From JAWKUK01 sp041398605 (GTDB lineage: Bacteria > Planctomycetota > UBA1135 > GCA-002686595), in the NCBI GenBank assembly GCA_041398605.1, contig JAWKUK010000012.1:62001-126000 (forward strand): DNA of 64,000 nt, written 5' to 3'. A program made the position numbers and the translations under genes. The notes beneath the pieces are model-generated. The model saw only the letters and a program-made list of their open reading frames with translations. It had not been told where the DNA came from and ran no database searches. This document shows positions 17,729 to 26,694 of this stretch, piece by piece; the stretch's first letter is position 1; every line of letters starts with the position of its first letter.

Positions 17729-18901
17729 ATGCAGCCCGATGCCCCCCCGCATGTCGGCCTGCGAGCGCTCGTCGATCGTCCGCGCTTGGCGATCCTCGGC
17801 TCGCGTGGTCTGCCCGCCCGCTACGGCGGCTTCGAGACCTTCGTCGAAGAGCTCGCGCCGCGACTCGTCGCGCGCGGCGTCGACGTGACCGTGTTCTGCG
17901 AGGACGTCCGCGGCCCGAAGCCAACGACGTATCGAGGGGTCGACCTACGCTACGTCCGCGCTTGGGCCCCCGGGCCTGCGCGCACGATCCAGTTCGATGT
18001 CTCGTGCCTCCGGCACGCGGCCCGCGACTTCGACGTGGTCTACCTCTTGGGTTACGGCGCGGTCTTCGCGGCAGAGCTCGGCCGTCGGCACGGCGCCCAG
18101 CTCTGGGTGAACCCCGGTGGCCTCGAATGGCGGCGCTCGAAGTGGGGCTCGAAGGCGCGCGCCTGGCTGCGCCGCATGGAGCGCTTTGCGTGCCGCGCCG
18201 CGGACCGCATGGTCTTCGACAATGGCGCGCTGGCGCGCGAGATCACCGCCCGCCACGGCGTCCGAAGCTCCGCGACGATCGCCTACGGAACACCGATCCT
18301 CGCCGGCCCGCAGCCCGTCGAGCCGCTCCTCGCATGGGGCCTTCGCCCTGGGCACTACGACATCGTCGTTTGCAGGTTCGAGCCCGAGAACCACCTCCTG
18401 GAGATCGTGCGCGCGCACCGCGCCGCTGCGCCCGACCTGCCGCTCGTCATCGTCTCGGACGACACGCTCGAGAGCGACTACGTGCGCGCGACCCGCGCGG
18501 CGGCCGGGCCCGAAGCGCGCTTCATCGGCACGGTCTACGAGGCCGACGTCCTCCAACCCTTGCGCCACCATGCGCGCGCCTACTTGCACGGGCACAGCGT
18601 GGGCGGCACGAACCCGTCGCTGCTTGAGGCGATGGGCGCCGGCAGCCCTGTCCTCGCCGCGGACAACGAGTTCAACCGTGAAGTCCTCGGCGCCCAGGGG
18701 CGGTATTGGAGCGATGGTCCGACGCTCGAGCGCGAGCTGCGCGACCTGGGTCGCCTGCCGCACGCGCTGCGCGCGTCGGTCGGGCGTGCGCACCAAGCGC
18801 GCGCGCGACGCCACTACAACTGGGACACGATCGCCGACGAGTACCACGCATTGATCCTCGGGGACGTGGCGCGGGCTCCGCTCGGTCGCGCCGCCGCTTG
18901 A
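17729..18901 (+). CDS. Glycosyltransferase family 4 with DUF1972-type N-terminus
   Basis: The product has 390 residues. RLAILGSRGLPARYGGFETF is the hallmark start of DUF1972/rhamnosyltransferase-like GT4 enzymes. The donor-binding half has PENHLLEIVRAHRAAAPDLP, ARFIGTVYEADVLQPLRHHA and AYLHGHSVGGTNPSLLEAMG, the last being the EX-type donor site region. There is no transmembrane segment, so it is a cytoplasmic, membrane-associated enzyme that adds a sugar during repeat-unit assembly. The ATG of MQPDAPPHVGLRALVDRPRL is chosen as the first start near the conserved block. It heads a plus-strand stretch followed, after a repeat-filled spacer, by the SGNH hydrolase and Rieske genes. Confidence 0.9.
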   Translation: MQPDAPPHVGLRALVDRPRLAILGSRGLPARYGGFETFVEELAPRLVARGVDVTVFCEDVRGPKPTTYRGVDLRYVRAWAPGPARTIQFDVSCLRHAARDFDVVYLLGYGAVFAAELGRRHGAQLWVNPGGLEWRRSKWGSKARAWLRRMERFACRAADRMVFDNGALAREITARHGVRSSATIAYGTPILAGPQPVEPLLAWGLRPGHYDIVVCRFEPENHLLEIVRAHRAAAPDLPLVIVSDDTLESDYVRATRAAAGPEARFIGTVYEADVLQPLRHHARAYLHGHSVGGTNPSLLEAMGAGSPVLAADNEFNREVLGAQGRYWSDGPTLERELRDLGRLPHALRASVGRAHQARARRHYNWDTIADEYHALILGDVARAPLGRAAA

Positions 18902-18933
18902 GCGGCGCGAAATGCCGAGGGCCGCGCGCCGAC

Positions 18934-18989
18934 TGCCGACTGCCGAACGCAGCCTGCCGACTGCCGAACGCAGCTTGCCGAACGCAGCT
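18934..18989. repeat. 7/14-bp tandem repeat
   Basis: The array alternates 7-base TGCCGAC and 14-base TGCCGAACGCAGC[CT] units (7, 14, 7, 14, 14), all built on TGCCGA. It lies in the 288-bp spacer between the glycosyltransferase and SGNH hydrolase genes. Nothing else is supported in that spacer. Confidence 0.8.
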
Positions 18990-19189
18990 TGCAGGGCGAG
19001 GCCGCGGCCCCGCCCAGGGCGCTCAGCGCGGGCCCACTCGAACGGTTGTCACAACGATCAGTCGCCTCGAAGTCGGACACACGCTCCTTGCTCGCGGCGA
19101 GATTCCGTGGGGTCCCGCTGGGCGCGGGTGCCCCGCGTGAAGGCGCCTGGTATGTTGGTAGGGAACACCCGCATTCGAGCCCGCCCCAG

Positions 19190-20287
19190 ATGAGCCCAGC
19201 CCAGCAGCACGAAGCCGATGGACTTGACGCCCGTCGGCGCGGGCGTAGTCGGTTCGGGCTCGTTCGTTTGCTGTTGGCCGAGGCCGCCGCGCGCGTCTTG
19301 ATGCTGAGCTCGAACTCGAGCTGGCGCGACCCTGAGCGCTATGGACACGCGCTCGTCGGGGACGATTACTGGCTCCTCGCAGGGCGCTGGGACTCCTTCT
19401 GCGCCAAGATCGATCCCCGCCGGATCCATGACACGCTCGGCTGGACGCAGGGGCCGCTCGGTCCTCAGAACCCGATGGGGCTCGTGGATTGGACGACCGC
19501 GCGCCTGCGACGGGACGGGCGCCGCAAGGTCATGTTCTACGGCGACTCATTTGTCAGCGGCCACGCGAGCGAAGCGTGCTGGTTGCCCACGCTGCTCGAG
19601 GAGAGGCTCGAGGGCGTCGACGTCGTCCACCTCGGCGTCGGCGGGTACGGCCCGGACCAGATGCACCTCCTGGCCCGGGAGACGATCGGCCTCGTCGATC
19701 GGCCCGAGGTCATCTTGATGGGGCTCCTGACGTACAGCTTCGATCGTGTCGCTCAGCGCGTTCGATCATACCAGAAGCCCGTCGTCGTCCCTCGCAGCGA
19801 CGGCACCCTCGACGTCGACAACGTGCCCATCTGCCGCGATCCACGCCGCTATTTCAGGCGGACGAAGCTCAGCTTCAGGAGCTACGTGCGCGCTGCGCGG
19901 CGACGTCGCGAGGACCCGCCCGAGCGCGACGACTACGGCTTCGCGGGCAAGGTCGAGCTCAATCGGGCCATCGTGCGCGCGAACGTGCGCCTCGCGCGCG
20001 ACGTCGGCGCCAGGCTCGTCTACGTCCTCTTTCACGACGTCGCGGAGCTGTCCAGGATGACGGCGCGGCGCCAGTTCTTCGTCGAGGCCCTCGCCGCCGA
20101 GGGCGTCGAGCTCATCGATACGGCCCCGGTCGTGCTGGACTATGCGCGGCGGCAGGGGATCGACCCCAGCGAGCTCTACGTCAACGCGCACCACAATGAC
20201 CTCGGGAACCGCGTCGTCTGCGAGGGGCTGGCCTCAGCGCTCAAGTCCTGCGGGCTCGAGCCGCGCAACGTCGGGGTGTCCGCATGA
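19190..20287 (+). CDS. SGNH/GDSL-family hydrolase
   Basis: The product has 365 residues. Block I is KVMFYGDSFVSGHASEACWL, placing the candidate nucleophile at Ser120. A Gly-containing block (VVHLGVGGYGPDQMHLL) follows, and the C-terminal block YVNAHHNDLGNRVVCEGLAS supplies the Asp/His pair. This is the SGNH esterase arrangement, used in exopolysaccharide loci to add or remove O-acyl groups. There is no clear signal peptide; a weakly hydrophobic segment (FGLVRLLLAEAAARVLML) near the N-terminus may anchor it. The stop overlaps the ATG of the Rieske oxygenase gene (ATGA), so both are translated together, which is unusual company for this family. Confidence 0.8.
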   Translation: MSPAQQHEADGLDARRRGRSRFGLVRLLLAEAAARVLMLSSNSSWRDPERYGHALVGDDYWLLAGRWDSFCAKIDPRRIHDTLGWTQGPLGPQNPMGLVDWTTARLRRDGRRKVMFYGDSFVSGHASEACWLPTLLEERLEGVDVVHLGVGGYGPDQMHLLARETIGLVDRPEVILMGLLTYSFDRVAQRVRSYQKPVVVPRSDGTLDVDNVPICRDPRRYFRRTKLSFRSYVRAARRRREDPPERDDYGFAGKVELNRAIVRANVRLARDVGARLVYVLFHDVAELSRMTARRQFFVEALAAEGVELIDTAPVVLDYARRQGIDPSELYVNAHHNDLGNRVVCEGLASALKSCGLEPRNVGVSA

Positions 20288-21624
20288 GCGGCGCGTGGCG
20301 CGAACACTGGTTCCCGCTGGCGTTCATGCGGGACCTGGAGCCAGGTCGGATCGACCGCATCGGGCTGCACGAGCGCCACATCGCGCTCTTTCTCGACGCA
20401 GCCGGTCAGCCGGCGGCGCTGCTCGATCGGTGCCCGCATCGCACCGCGCGGCTCTCCGACGGCCGCGTGCGAGAGGGCACGCTCGAGTGCCTCTACCACG
20501 GCTGGCGCTTCGATCGCAGCGGCGCTTGCGTCGAAGCTCCTCAGCAACCCGCCGACACTCCGATGCCCCCGCGCAGCTGCGCGACCGCGCTCCCAGTGCG
20601 CGTCGAGCAAGGCGTCGTTTGGGCCTGGGGCGGGCGCGGCGCAGCGAGCGCTGACGCGCCGCCGGCGGCGGGGCCGGCCACCGTCGCCGGGCTCGACCGC
20701 GCCGGCGTGCACAGCGTCGACTTCGTGATGGACCTGCCCTATGGCCAGGACGCCTTCATCGAGAATGTCCTCGACGTGGCCCACATCCATGTGGCGCACG
20801 CAGGGACCCGCGGCGGCGGGGATCGGCGGCTCGCAGGCCCGCTCGATGTCGAGCTCGAGCACGAAGGCCCCGAGGGCTTTGCGGCGACGTTCCGTACGCG
20901 TGGCCTCGCAGGAGCGCAACGCACCGCGGGCCTGCGTCGGGCTTGGGTTGAGTTTCGGGCCCCGAACCTCGTCCACTACGTGTCTGATTTCGAGGACCCG
21001 AGCCTCGTGTCGGGGCTCGCGCTCTACTCGCTCCCGACGGGCCCCGACTCGGCCCGCATGTTGTACCGCGCCTATGGGAACCTCTGGACGGAGGCAGACC
21101 GCAAGCGCCCACGCTGGGTCGAGCACCTGGGGCAATGCCACCTCCTCGAGGAGGACATGGCGGTGGTGCGAGGGCAGGTCGAAGCGATCGATCGCTCCGA
21201 TGAGACCCTGGCCGAGCTGTGGCAGCCGCTCCGAACCAGCGACCGGCTCGTCGTGCGTTACCGCGAGTGGATCGATCGCCACGCGCTGGATCGGCCCGGC
21301 GCCGTGGGCTTGCGCAGCGTCGGCGCGCGCCGCATCCACGAGCCCCGAGTCGCGCTCGACCGTTGGACCCTGCACAGTCGGCACTGCGCGGACTGCCGCG
21401 CAGCACACGCGCGCCTCACCCGCCGGCGGGTCGGTTGGTCGCGCGGGGCGCTCGTCGCGCTGGCCGTTGCTGCTGCGTCGCCCGTCGCCTGGGCCTGGCT
21501 CCCGGCGCTCGGCGCGCTCGCTGCGACCGGGTTCGCCCACCGAGACGGGGCCCAGGCCGAGGCCCTCGTCAAGGAGCGCGACCTGCGTCGGTCGCGACCC
21601 CCTCAAGTGACGACTTTCTCCTGA
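20284..21624 (+). CDS. Pheophorbide a oxygenase (PaO)-like Rieske [2Fe-2S] membrane oxygenase
   Basis: The product has 446 residues. The Rieske cluster ligands are C50-P-H52 and C69-L-Y-H72 (DRCPHRTARL and ECLYHGW). The mononuclear iron site is DVAHIHVAH with Asp164, His167 and His172. A CxxC (HCADC, Cys368 and Cys371) and a C-terminal hydrophobic pair (GALVALAVAAASPVAWAWLP) follow. This order is that of the PaO/Tic55/CAO family, best known from chloroplasts and cyanobacteria but also present in some non-photosynthetic bacteria with unknown substrates. Given translational coupling to an SGNH hydrolase in a polysaccharide locus, the substrate may be a lipid or glycan carrier rather than a chlorophyll breakdown product. 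That is inference. Confidence 0.82.
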   Translation: MSGAWREHWFPLAFMRDLEPGRIDRIGLHERHIALFLDAAGQPAALLDRCPHRTARLSDGRVREGTLECLYHGWRFDRSGACVEAPQQPADTPMPPRSCATALPVRVEQGVVWAWGGRGAASADAPPAAGPATVAGLDRAGVHSVDFVMDLPYGQDAFIENVLDVAHIHVAHAGTRGGGDRRLAGPLDVELEHEGPEGFAATFRTRGLAGAQRTAGLRRAWVEFRAPNLVHYVSDFEDPSLVSGLALYSLPTGPDSARMLYRAYGNLWTEADRKRPRWVEHLGQCHLLEEDMAVVRGQVEAIDRSDETLAELWQPLRTSDRLVVRYREWIDRHALDRPGAVGLRSVGARRIHEPRVALDRWTLHSRHCADCRAAHARLTRRRVGWSRGALVALAVAAASPVAWAWLPALGALAATGFAHRDGAQAEALVKERDLRRSRPPQVTTFS

Positions 21625-21660
21625 ACCTGCCCTCTCCTGACCCATCGGCCCTGTCTCGCG

Positions 21661-21822
21661 ATGTCATCCACTCCTTCGGACCCCATCGGCTCTGGCCCTT
21701 CGCCGGCGTCACCCTGGTATCGACGATTGATCCACTGGTGCCGCGGCCTCTTTCGGCGTGGCCCACGCGGCGGCTCTGGCAATGACTCGGGGACACCTCC
21801 GAACATCTATCCGCTGTTTTGA
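21661..21822 (+). CDS. Possible small protein, 53 aa
   Basis: An open frame starts MSSTPSDPIGSGPSPASPWY, continues RRLIHWCRGLFRRGPRGGSG and ends NDSGTPPNIYPLF. It begins 36 bp after the Rieske gene on the same strand and fills most of the 230-bp spacer before the convergent methyltransferase gene. The centre is strongly basic and amphipathic. Codon third positions are mostly G or C. No Shine-Dalgarno is visible and I know no family for it, so it may be spurious. Confidence 0.35.
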   Translation: MSSTPSDPIGSGPSPASPWYRRLIHWCRGLFRRGPRGGSGNDSGTPPNIYPLF

Positions 21823-21854
21823 TCGGCGGTCGACGTCGGAGGCCTCGCGCGCGG

Positions 21855-22607
21855 CTACACCTGCCAAAAGCTCGTCTGTGTGACCACCGCGCACATTGGC
21901 CCGAAGCCGCTGAAGCGCGTGCGCTCGCGGTCACGCATGAGCTCCGCGGCGGACCAGTTGTTTGGATGATCGGAGTTATCGAGGCACACCGTGCCTCCAG
22001 AGCGCACCTTCTGGCGGCCGCGCGCGATGCAATCGTGCCGCCGTGTGTGCGCGTTCTTGCAGTCGACGAGGAGCAGGTCGAGGGTCGCGTCGTCGAGCCC
22101 GGAGAGCGCTTCGAGCGCTGCTGCGCCCTCAGCGACGTGCAGCGTCAGCCGCCCCGCGAGCCCGCGCGCGGCCGCTTCGCGCGCGAGCTCGCGGGCCCAG
22201 CGCGCGTCGTGTTCGATGGTCGTCACGTGCGCGCCTCGCGCGAGCAGCCAGAGCGTCGAGTTCCCTGCGCCGACCTCCGCGACGCGGGTCGGGGCGCCGT
22301 CGGGCACGAGGCGCGCGAGGTGGCGTATGGCGTCGAAGTTCAGGAACGGCAGCGGGCGCCGCAAGAGCGGGCGCCGGCGCGCCTCGAGATAGCTCGCGAG
22401 GACACGCGGCAGGCCGAGGACGCTGCGCAGCGAGGGCCGTTCGCCCTCTAAGTCCACCACGCGGTTGTGGACCCGGATCGAGGCCGGCCCGTCAGGCGTG
22501 TCCCAGGCGACGACGTACCGCCCGCTGACGCGGTCCAGCAGCGGGCGCTCGTAGTAGGTCCGCACCTCGTTCGTCGTCGGCGCGGGGGGGCGGCTCTTGG
22601 TCGTCAT
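21855..22607 (-). CDS. Class I SAM-dependent methyltransferase
   Basis: The product has 250 residues. Motif I is RVAEVGAGNSTLWLLARGAH followed by VTTIEHDARWARELA, the glycine loop and acidic residue that hold S-adenosylmethionine. LDLLLVDCKNAHTRRHDCIA and GGTVCLDNSDHPNNW match the later strands of the O-methyltransferase/FkbM-like fold. The N-terminal 90 residues (EVRTYYERPLLDRVSGRYVV) are extra and probably bind the acceptor. MTTKSRPPAPTTNEVRTYYE is taken as the start because it overlaps the stop of the preceding gene (ATGA). It probably methylates a sugar of the surface glycan. It is last in a minus-strand operon that begins near 33.3 kb. Confidence 0.8.
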   Translation of the reverse strand: MTTKSRPPAPTTNEVRTYYERPLLDRVSGRYVVAWDTPDGPASIRVHNRVVDLEGERPSLRSVLGLPRVLASYLEARRRPLLRRPLPFLNFDAIRHLARLVPDGAPTRVAEVGAGNSTLWLLARGAHVTTIEHDARWARELAREAAARGLAGRLTLHVAEGAAALEALSGLDDATLDLLLVDCKNAHTRRHDCIARGRQKVRSGGTVCLDNSDHPNNWSAAELMRDRERTRFSGFGPMCAVVTQTSFWQV

Positions 22608-24193
22608 GGAGCGGAGCGGTCTAGACGCAGCGAGGCTGGCACGAAGTAGGCGCGCTTGTCGAGGAAGCTCGCGACGAGCTCGCAGCGCTCGAGCCAACGC
22701 CGTTCGGGCTCGTCCGCGGCGGTGCAGGCCAATGACGGGTAGTCATTGGTGTCGAGCGCGCGCTGGGAGATGACAAATGCGCTCGCGCCAGAACGCTGGA
22801 CGACCTCCACGAAGCTCGCGCCAGCGTTCTTCCAGGGCAAGACCTCGGGGCTCACCAACGCGCCGATGTCGGTCACGGCGTGGGGGCTGGCGAAGCCAAA
22901 GACCCCGATCTCGCCGATCACGACCCGGTGCGCGGAGTACGGGGCGAGGCGCGGCTCCGCTGCGAGCGCGACGGCGCACCGCCCGTAGCCGTCCCAATAG
23001 GTGCGGAGGAGCGGCGCGCGCAGGTGCGCGAGCACGACGCTCGAGAGGCCGAGCGCGAGCGACCAAGAAACCAAGGCCGGGCGCTCCCAGCGTCGGAGCC
23101 CGTCGGCTGCGCGCGCCAGCGCAGGCCGCGCCGCCAAGAGGAGGGCGACCGAGGACGGCACGGCGTACCACGAAGCCTCGGTCGCGCCCTTGCCGAGCAA
23201 GTAGAAGCCGAGATAGGTCGCATAGAACCCGAACCAGAACCGGGCCGCGCGATCACGGCTGCTCATGGCGGTCGCGCCGACGACGACGATCGCGGCGAGC
23301 GTCGCGAATGAAATCGCCCGCTGTGTATCGAGCGGCATGTGATCCACGAATGGGAGGAAGGTCAGCCGCGGCAGCGCGAGCAGCGCTGCGCTCGGCCCGA
23401 ACAGCTCGTCGTAGTGCGCGTTGTTCCACCCCGACTTCGCGACGAGCGACTGGGGCACGACGCTGCCAAAGTGGAGGAGCGCGTAGGTGGCCCAGGCGCT
23501 GCCTGGCGCGAGCAGCGGGATCAGGAACCGCGCCTGTCGCATGCTTCGCAGCGCGCCTGCAGCGCCGTGCGCGGAGAGGGCCGCGTGGACGAGCCACGGC
23601 GCCAGGAGCACGGCCTCGGGCCGGGTCACGAGCGCAGGCCCGAACCAACAGGCCGCGATCGCCGTGCGCCCCGCCAGCGCTGCGCGGCCCGCGCCGAAGA
23701 CCAACAGCGCAAAGAGCGCAGACTCCATGCCCAGGAGCTGGTTGTCCACAAAGACGGGCGCGAGCAGGAGCGTCGCCAGGACAGGCCCGCGCGCGCCGCG
23801 CGCGGTGTCTCGCGCGACGAGCCAGGCGAGCGCGCTCCACGCGCAGAGGTTGAGCAGGATCACCGCGGGTGCCAGCAGCCCGTCGAGCGCGCCGACGGCC
23901 CGCACGAGCCCCGCGCAGGCGAGCGCAAAGAGCGGCGACGTGACGCCAAACACCGCCTCGCCGAGGTTGTACTCGAAGGCGCCGTGCTGCGCGAGGTTCC
24001 GCGCGTACCGCAGGTGGATGTACGCGTCGTCCACGAGCGCATAGCCCGTGACCCAATGCGCGAGCGCCCAGCGCAGGACGCCCGCGGCGAGGATCCACGC
24101 GAGGACGCTCGGGGGCGTGCTCGCGTCGGTCACCGGGGCGCTGACTCTGAGGGCGGGGGAGGACTGTGTTGCGGGGGGCGGGGGGGCCGGCAT
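22604..24193 (-). CDS. GT-C-like polytopic membrane glycosyltransferase
   Basis: The product has 529 residues with roughly ten transmembrane helices. The first periplasmic loop carries ALVDDAYIHLRYARNLAQHG followed by GVTSPLFALA. This Asp-Asp-Ala-Tyr pattern is typical of GT-C enzymes and arabinosyl/mannosyltransferase-like proteins that use polyprenyl-phosphate sugars outside the membrane. The C-terminal soluble domain (HRVVIGEIGVFGFASPHAVT, DIGALVSPEV) is also seen in that family. It is coupled to the methyltransferase gene by ATGA and lies 10 bp after the dual glycosyltransferase gene. The inferred role is late addition of a sugar to the exported glycan; donor and acceptor are unknown. Confidence 0.78.
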   Translation of the reverse strand: MPAPPPPATQSSPALRVSAPVTDASTPPSVLAWILAAGVLRWALAHWVTGYALVDDAYIHLRYARNLAQHGAFEYNLGEAVFGVTSPLFALACAGLVRAVGALDGLLAPAVILLNLCAWSALAWLVARDTARGARGPVLATLLLAPVFVDNQLLGMESALFALLVFGAGRAALAGRTAIAACWFGPALVTRPEAVLLAPWLVHAALSAHGAAGALRSMRQARFLIPLLAPGSAWATYALLHFGSVVPQSLVAKSGWNNAHYDELFGPSAALLALPRLTFLPFVDHMPLDTQRAISFATLAAIVVVGATAMSSRDRAARFWFGFYATYLGFYLLGKGATEASWYAVPSSVALLLAARPALARAADGLRRWERPALVSWSLALGLSSVVLAHLRAPLLRTYWDGYGRCAVALAAEPRLAPYSAHRVVIGEIGVFGFASPHAVTDIGALVSPEVLPWKNAGASFVEVVQRSGASAFVISQRALDTNDYPSLACTAADEPERRWLERCELVASFLDKRAYFVPASLRLDRSAP

Positions 24194-24203
24194 TGAGTCT
24201 CGT

Positions 24204-26657
24204 CTACGCGCTGCGTCGCTGACCGTCTGGCGCGCAGGCTGGCGCGCCTCGTGTATGGTCGGTGGCGAGGTGGTGCTCGAGCTCGTAGAGCTCGGCGCTG
24301 ATCAACGGTTCGAGGTCGCGCCAGGCGAAGCGCGTGCGCACCATGGCGAGGGCGGCCTCACCGCGGCACGAGAGCGTCCCTGCGCGCCATTCACGCTCGA
24401 TCGCGGCGAGGGCGGCCGCGAGCTGCTCTTTGTCCGCGTGCTGCAGCGCGATGCCTGCGCCAGCTTCGTGCACAGCCTCGGCGAGGTTGGTCTCTGCAGT
24501 CACGACGACCGGGCGACCGAGGGCCGCGCACTCGAGCACGGACGTCGGCATGCCTTCGTGGCGCGAGGGGTGAACGAACACGTCGAGCGCGGCCAGGTGT
24601 GTGAGCTTCTCACGACCGAACCGCGCCCCTTGGAAGGCGACCCGCCGCTCGATCCCCAGGTCCCGAGCGCGCGCCTCGAGGGCTGCTCGGTCTTCGCCCT
24701 CGCCGATCAGCCACAGCGTCCCTTCGCCCTCGCCGGCGACGTGCAGCGCAAAGGCGTCGAGCAGCGCGTCGAGCCCCTTCGTGAACGCAGCGAGGCGACC
24801 ACAGTAGCCGTAGAGCGGTCGCCTTACGTCCGCGGCGAGCTCGCGCGCTTCGCTCGCGAGCGCAGCGAGCTCGGCGTTATCCGGGGCGTCTTGCCCGATG
24901 GGTATGACGACGACCTTGTGCGCGTCGACGAGGTCGGTCATCTCCTCGCCTTCGCGCACGGAGAAGGCCTGCACCGCGCGGGCGTCGCGGACGAGCTTGC
25001 GCTCGTAGAGCGCCCCGTAGAGCCGCTTGCGCAGGCCGCTCCGCTGGCGCGCCAGCGCCCGGTACGCGCCATGGGGCGTGAAAACAAACGGGATACGGCG
25101 CCGTGTCAGCGCGCGTGAGATCGCGCGCATCGTCGGCACGTAGCCGCCATGCAGGTGCGCGAGCGCGGTCGGCGGCAGCGCGTTCAGCGCCTCGACGAGG
25201 CTACGGTCGAGCGGGCCTTGTAGCCCCAGGCGCGACCCACGCGCTTGGAAGAGGCGCAGGTCATAGGCGCGCTCCGGCGTGGGCGCTGCGGGATCCGGTG
25301 TGATCCCGAAGACGCTCACGTCGAGCCCTCGCGCTGCTTGCGCCGTCGCGAGGCCGTGCACGACATGATTGACACCGTTGAGGCGCTCGGGGTTCGCCTT
25401 CCCGAGCACAAAGTGCACGATCTGCGCGTCGCTGTCGGAGAGCAGGAAGGGCCTTTCGACGAGCTGCGACCAGATCTGGTCCATCTCGCGCAGCATGCGC
25501 TCACTGGTGAAGTGCGCCTCGTAGCGCTCTCTGCCGCGCCGGCCCATCTCGCGCGCGCGGCTGCGGTCTTCGATCAAGACCTGCAGCGCCCATGCGAGCT
25601 TCGCGGCGTCGTTTGGCTCGAAGAGCAGCCCCGTGACCCCGGAGTCGACCACTTCGACGATCCCTCCGTGCGCTGCGGCGATCACTGGGCGCCCCATCGC
25701 CATCGCCTCGACCGCGACGAGCCCGAACGGCTCGGGCTGCGTGGAGGGCACGACGACGATGTCCGCGGCGCGCAGAATGCGCCCGATGTCGGTCTGGTGC
25801 GGGAGGTGTTCGACGTAGCCGGCGAAGTTCCGGGCTTGGATCTCCGTGCGCAATGCGGCGACGAGCGCGCCGTGCCCTGGCGGCGCGTCTCCGACGAGCA
25901 GGAAGCGCGCGTCCGGATGTCGGAAGCGCAGGCGCTCGGCGGCATCGAGCAGGAGGCGCTGGCCTTTCCAAGTGTTGACACGACCGACGAGGACGATGAG
26001 CGCCGCTTCGTCGTCCACCGCGAGGGAGCGGCGCGCCTCGGCGCGCGCCTCGGCGGTCCCCAGGTGGGCGTCGTTGCGCGCGGCGTGGTTCGGCGTGAGG
26101 CGCCGCGCGTCAACGCCGTTCAGCACGACGCGGTGACGCGCCGCGAGCTCGGGTGAGTAGCGGTCGAAGCTCTCGCGCGTCGCGCGCGAGTTGCTGACGA
26201 CGACGTCCGCGAGGCGCGCAGCGCAGCGCGCGAGCACACGCGCGGCCCACTTCGGGTGCGAGATGATCTCGTGCAGGTGCCACAGGTGCCGCGTGCGCGT
26301 GAGGCGCGCGCCGATGGCGCCGCCGATCACGATCGCGGTGTTGGTGTGGATGACGGCCGGTCGATGGCGGCGCACCAGGCGCCGCACGAAGAGCGCCGCC
26401 CGCGGCACGTTGATCGCAAACCGCAGGAGCCGCAGCGGCGAGCGCAGGGTCCTGCGGTCGAGCACCCCGAGCGGGCCGTCCTCGACCTCCGCGCCGGCAG
26501 CCTTGAGGAGCGCGACGAGGGGACCCTCGCCCGGGACCGCGACGACCGGGCGCCAGCGCGCCTGATCGAGCCCGCGGACGAGCTCGAGCAAGGCGACATC
26601 GGCCCCGTAGCGGTCGGGGGTCGGGTGCAAGAAGAGGATGGTCTCTCGGCCGTCCAT
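24204..26657 (-). CDS. Fusion of two GT4 glycosyltransferases
   Basis: The product has 817 residues made of two complete GT-B/GT4 units. Unit 1 (about 1-405) has MDGRETILFLHPTPDRYGAD, VIHTNTAIVIGGAIG, VLVGRVNTWKGQRLLLDAAE and PSTQPEPFGLVAVEAMAMGR. Unit 2 (about 415-790) starts IVHFVLGKANPERLNGVNHV and has LHGGYVPTMRAISRALT, YGYCGRLAAFTKGLDALLDA and HPSRHEGMPTSVLECAALGR. Each has its own donor-site E-x7-E-like motif, so both may be active and add two consecutive sugars. It is cytoplasmic. No frameshift or stop lies between the units and the linker is short (about ten residues), so the fusion is real on this sequence. Confidence 0.88.
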   Translation of the reverse strand: MDGRETILFLHPTPDRYGADVALLELVRGLDQARWRPVVAVPGEGPLVALLKAAGAEVEDGPLGVLDRRTLRSPLRLLRFAINVPRAALFVRRLVRRHRPAVIHTNTAIVIGGAIGARLTRTRHLWHLHEIISHPKWAARVLARCAARLADVVVSNSRATRESFDRYSPELAARHRVVLNGVDARRLTPNHAARNDAHLGTAEARAEARRSLAVDDEAALIVLVGRVNTWKGQRLLLDAAERLRFRHPDARFLLVGDAPPGHGALVAALRTEIQARNFAGYVEHLPHQTDIGRILRAADIVVVPSTQPEPFGLVAVEAMAMGRPVIAAAHGGIVEVVDSGVTGLLFEPNDAAKLAWALQVLIEDRSRAREMGRRGRERYEAHFTSERMLREMDQIWSQLVERPFLLSDSDAQIVHFVLGKANPERLNGVNHVVHGLATAQAARGLDVSVFGITPDPAAPTPERAYDLRLFQARGSRLGLQGPLDRSLVEALNALPPTALAHLHGGYVPTMRAISRALTRRRIPFVFTPHGAYRALARQRSGLRKRLYGALYERKLVRDARAVQAFSVREGEEMTDLVDAHKVVVIPIGQDAPDNAELAALASEARELAADVRRPLYGYCGRLAAFTKGLDALLDAFALHVAGEGEGTLWLIGEGEDRAALEARARDLGIERRVAFQGARFGREKLTHLAALDVFVHPSRHEGMPTSVLECAALGRPVVVTAETNLAEAVHEAGAGIALQHADKEQLAAALAAIEREWRAGTLSCRGEAALAMVRTRFAWRDLEPLISAELYELEHHLATDHTRGAPACAPDGQRRSA

Positions 26658-26694
26658 GGGCGCGTACGGTGAGTCTCTGGGGCTAGTTCTTGGG

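Noticed and set aside
20284..21624. Rieske gene as evidence for photosynthesis or chlorophyll breakdown
   Set aside because: No bch, chl, puf or other tetrapyrrole gene is in the window, and PaO-like proteins occur in non-photosynthetic bacteria.
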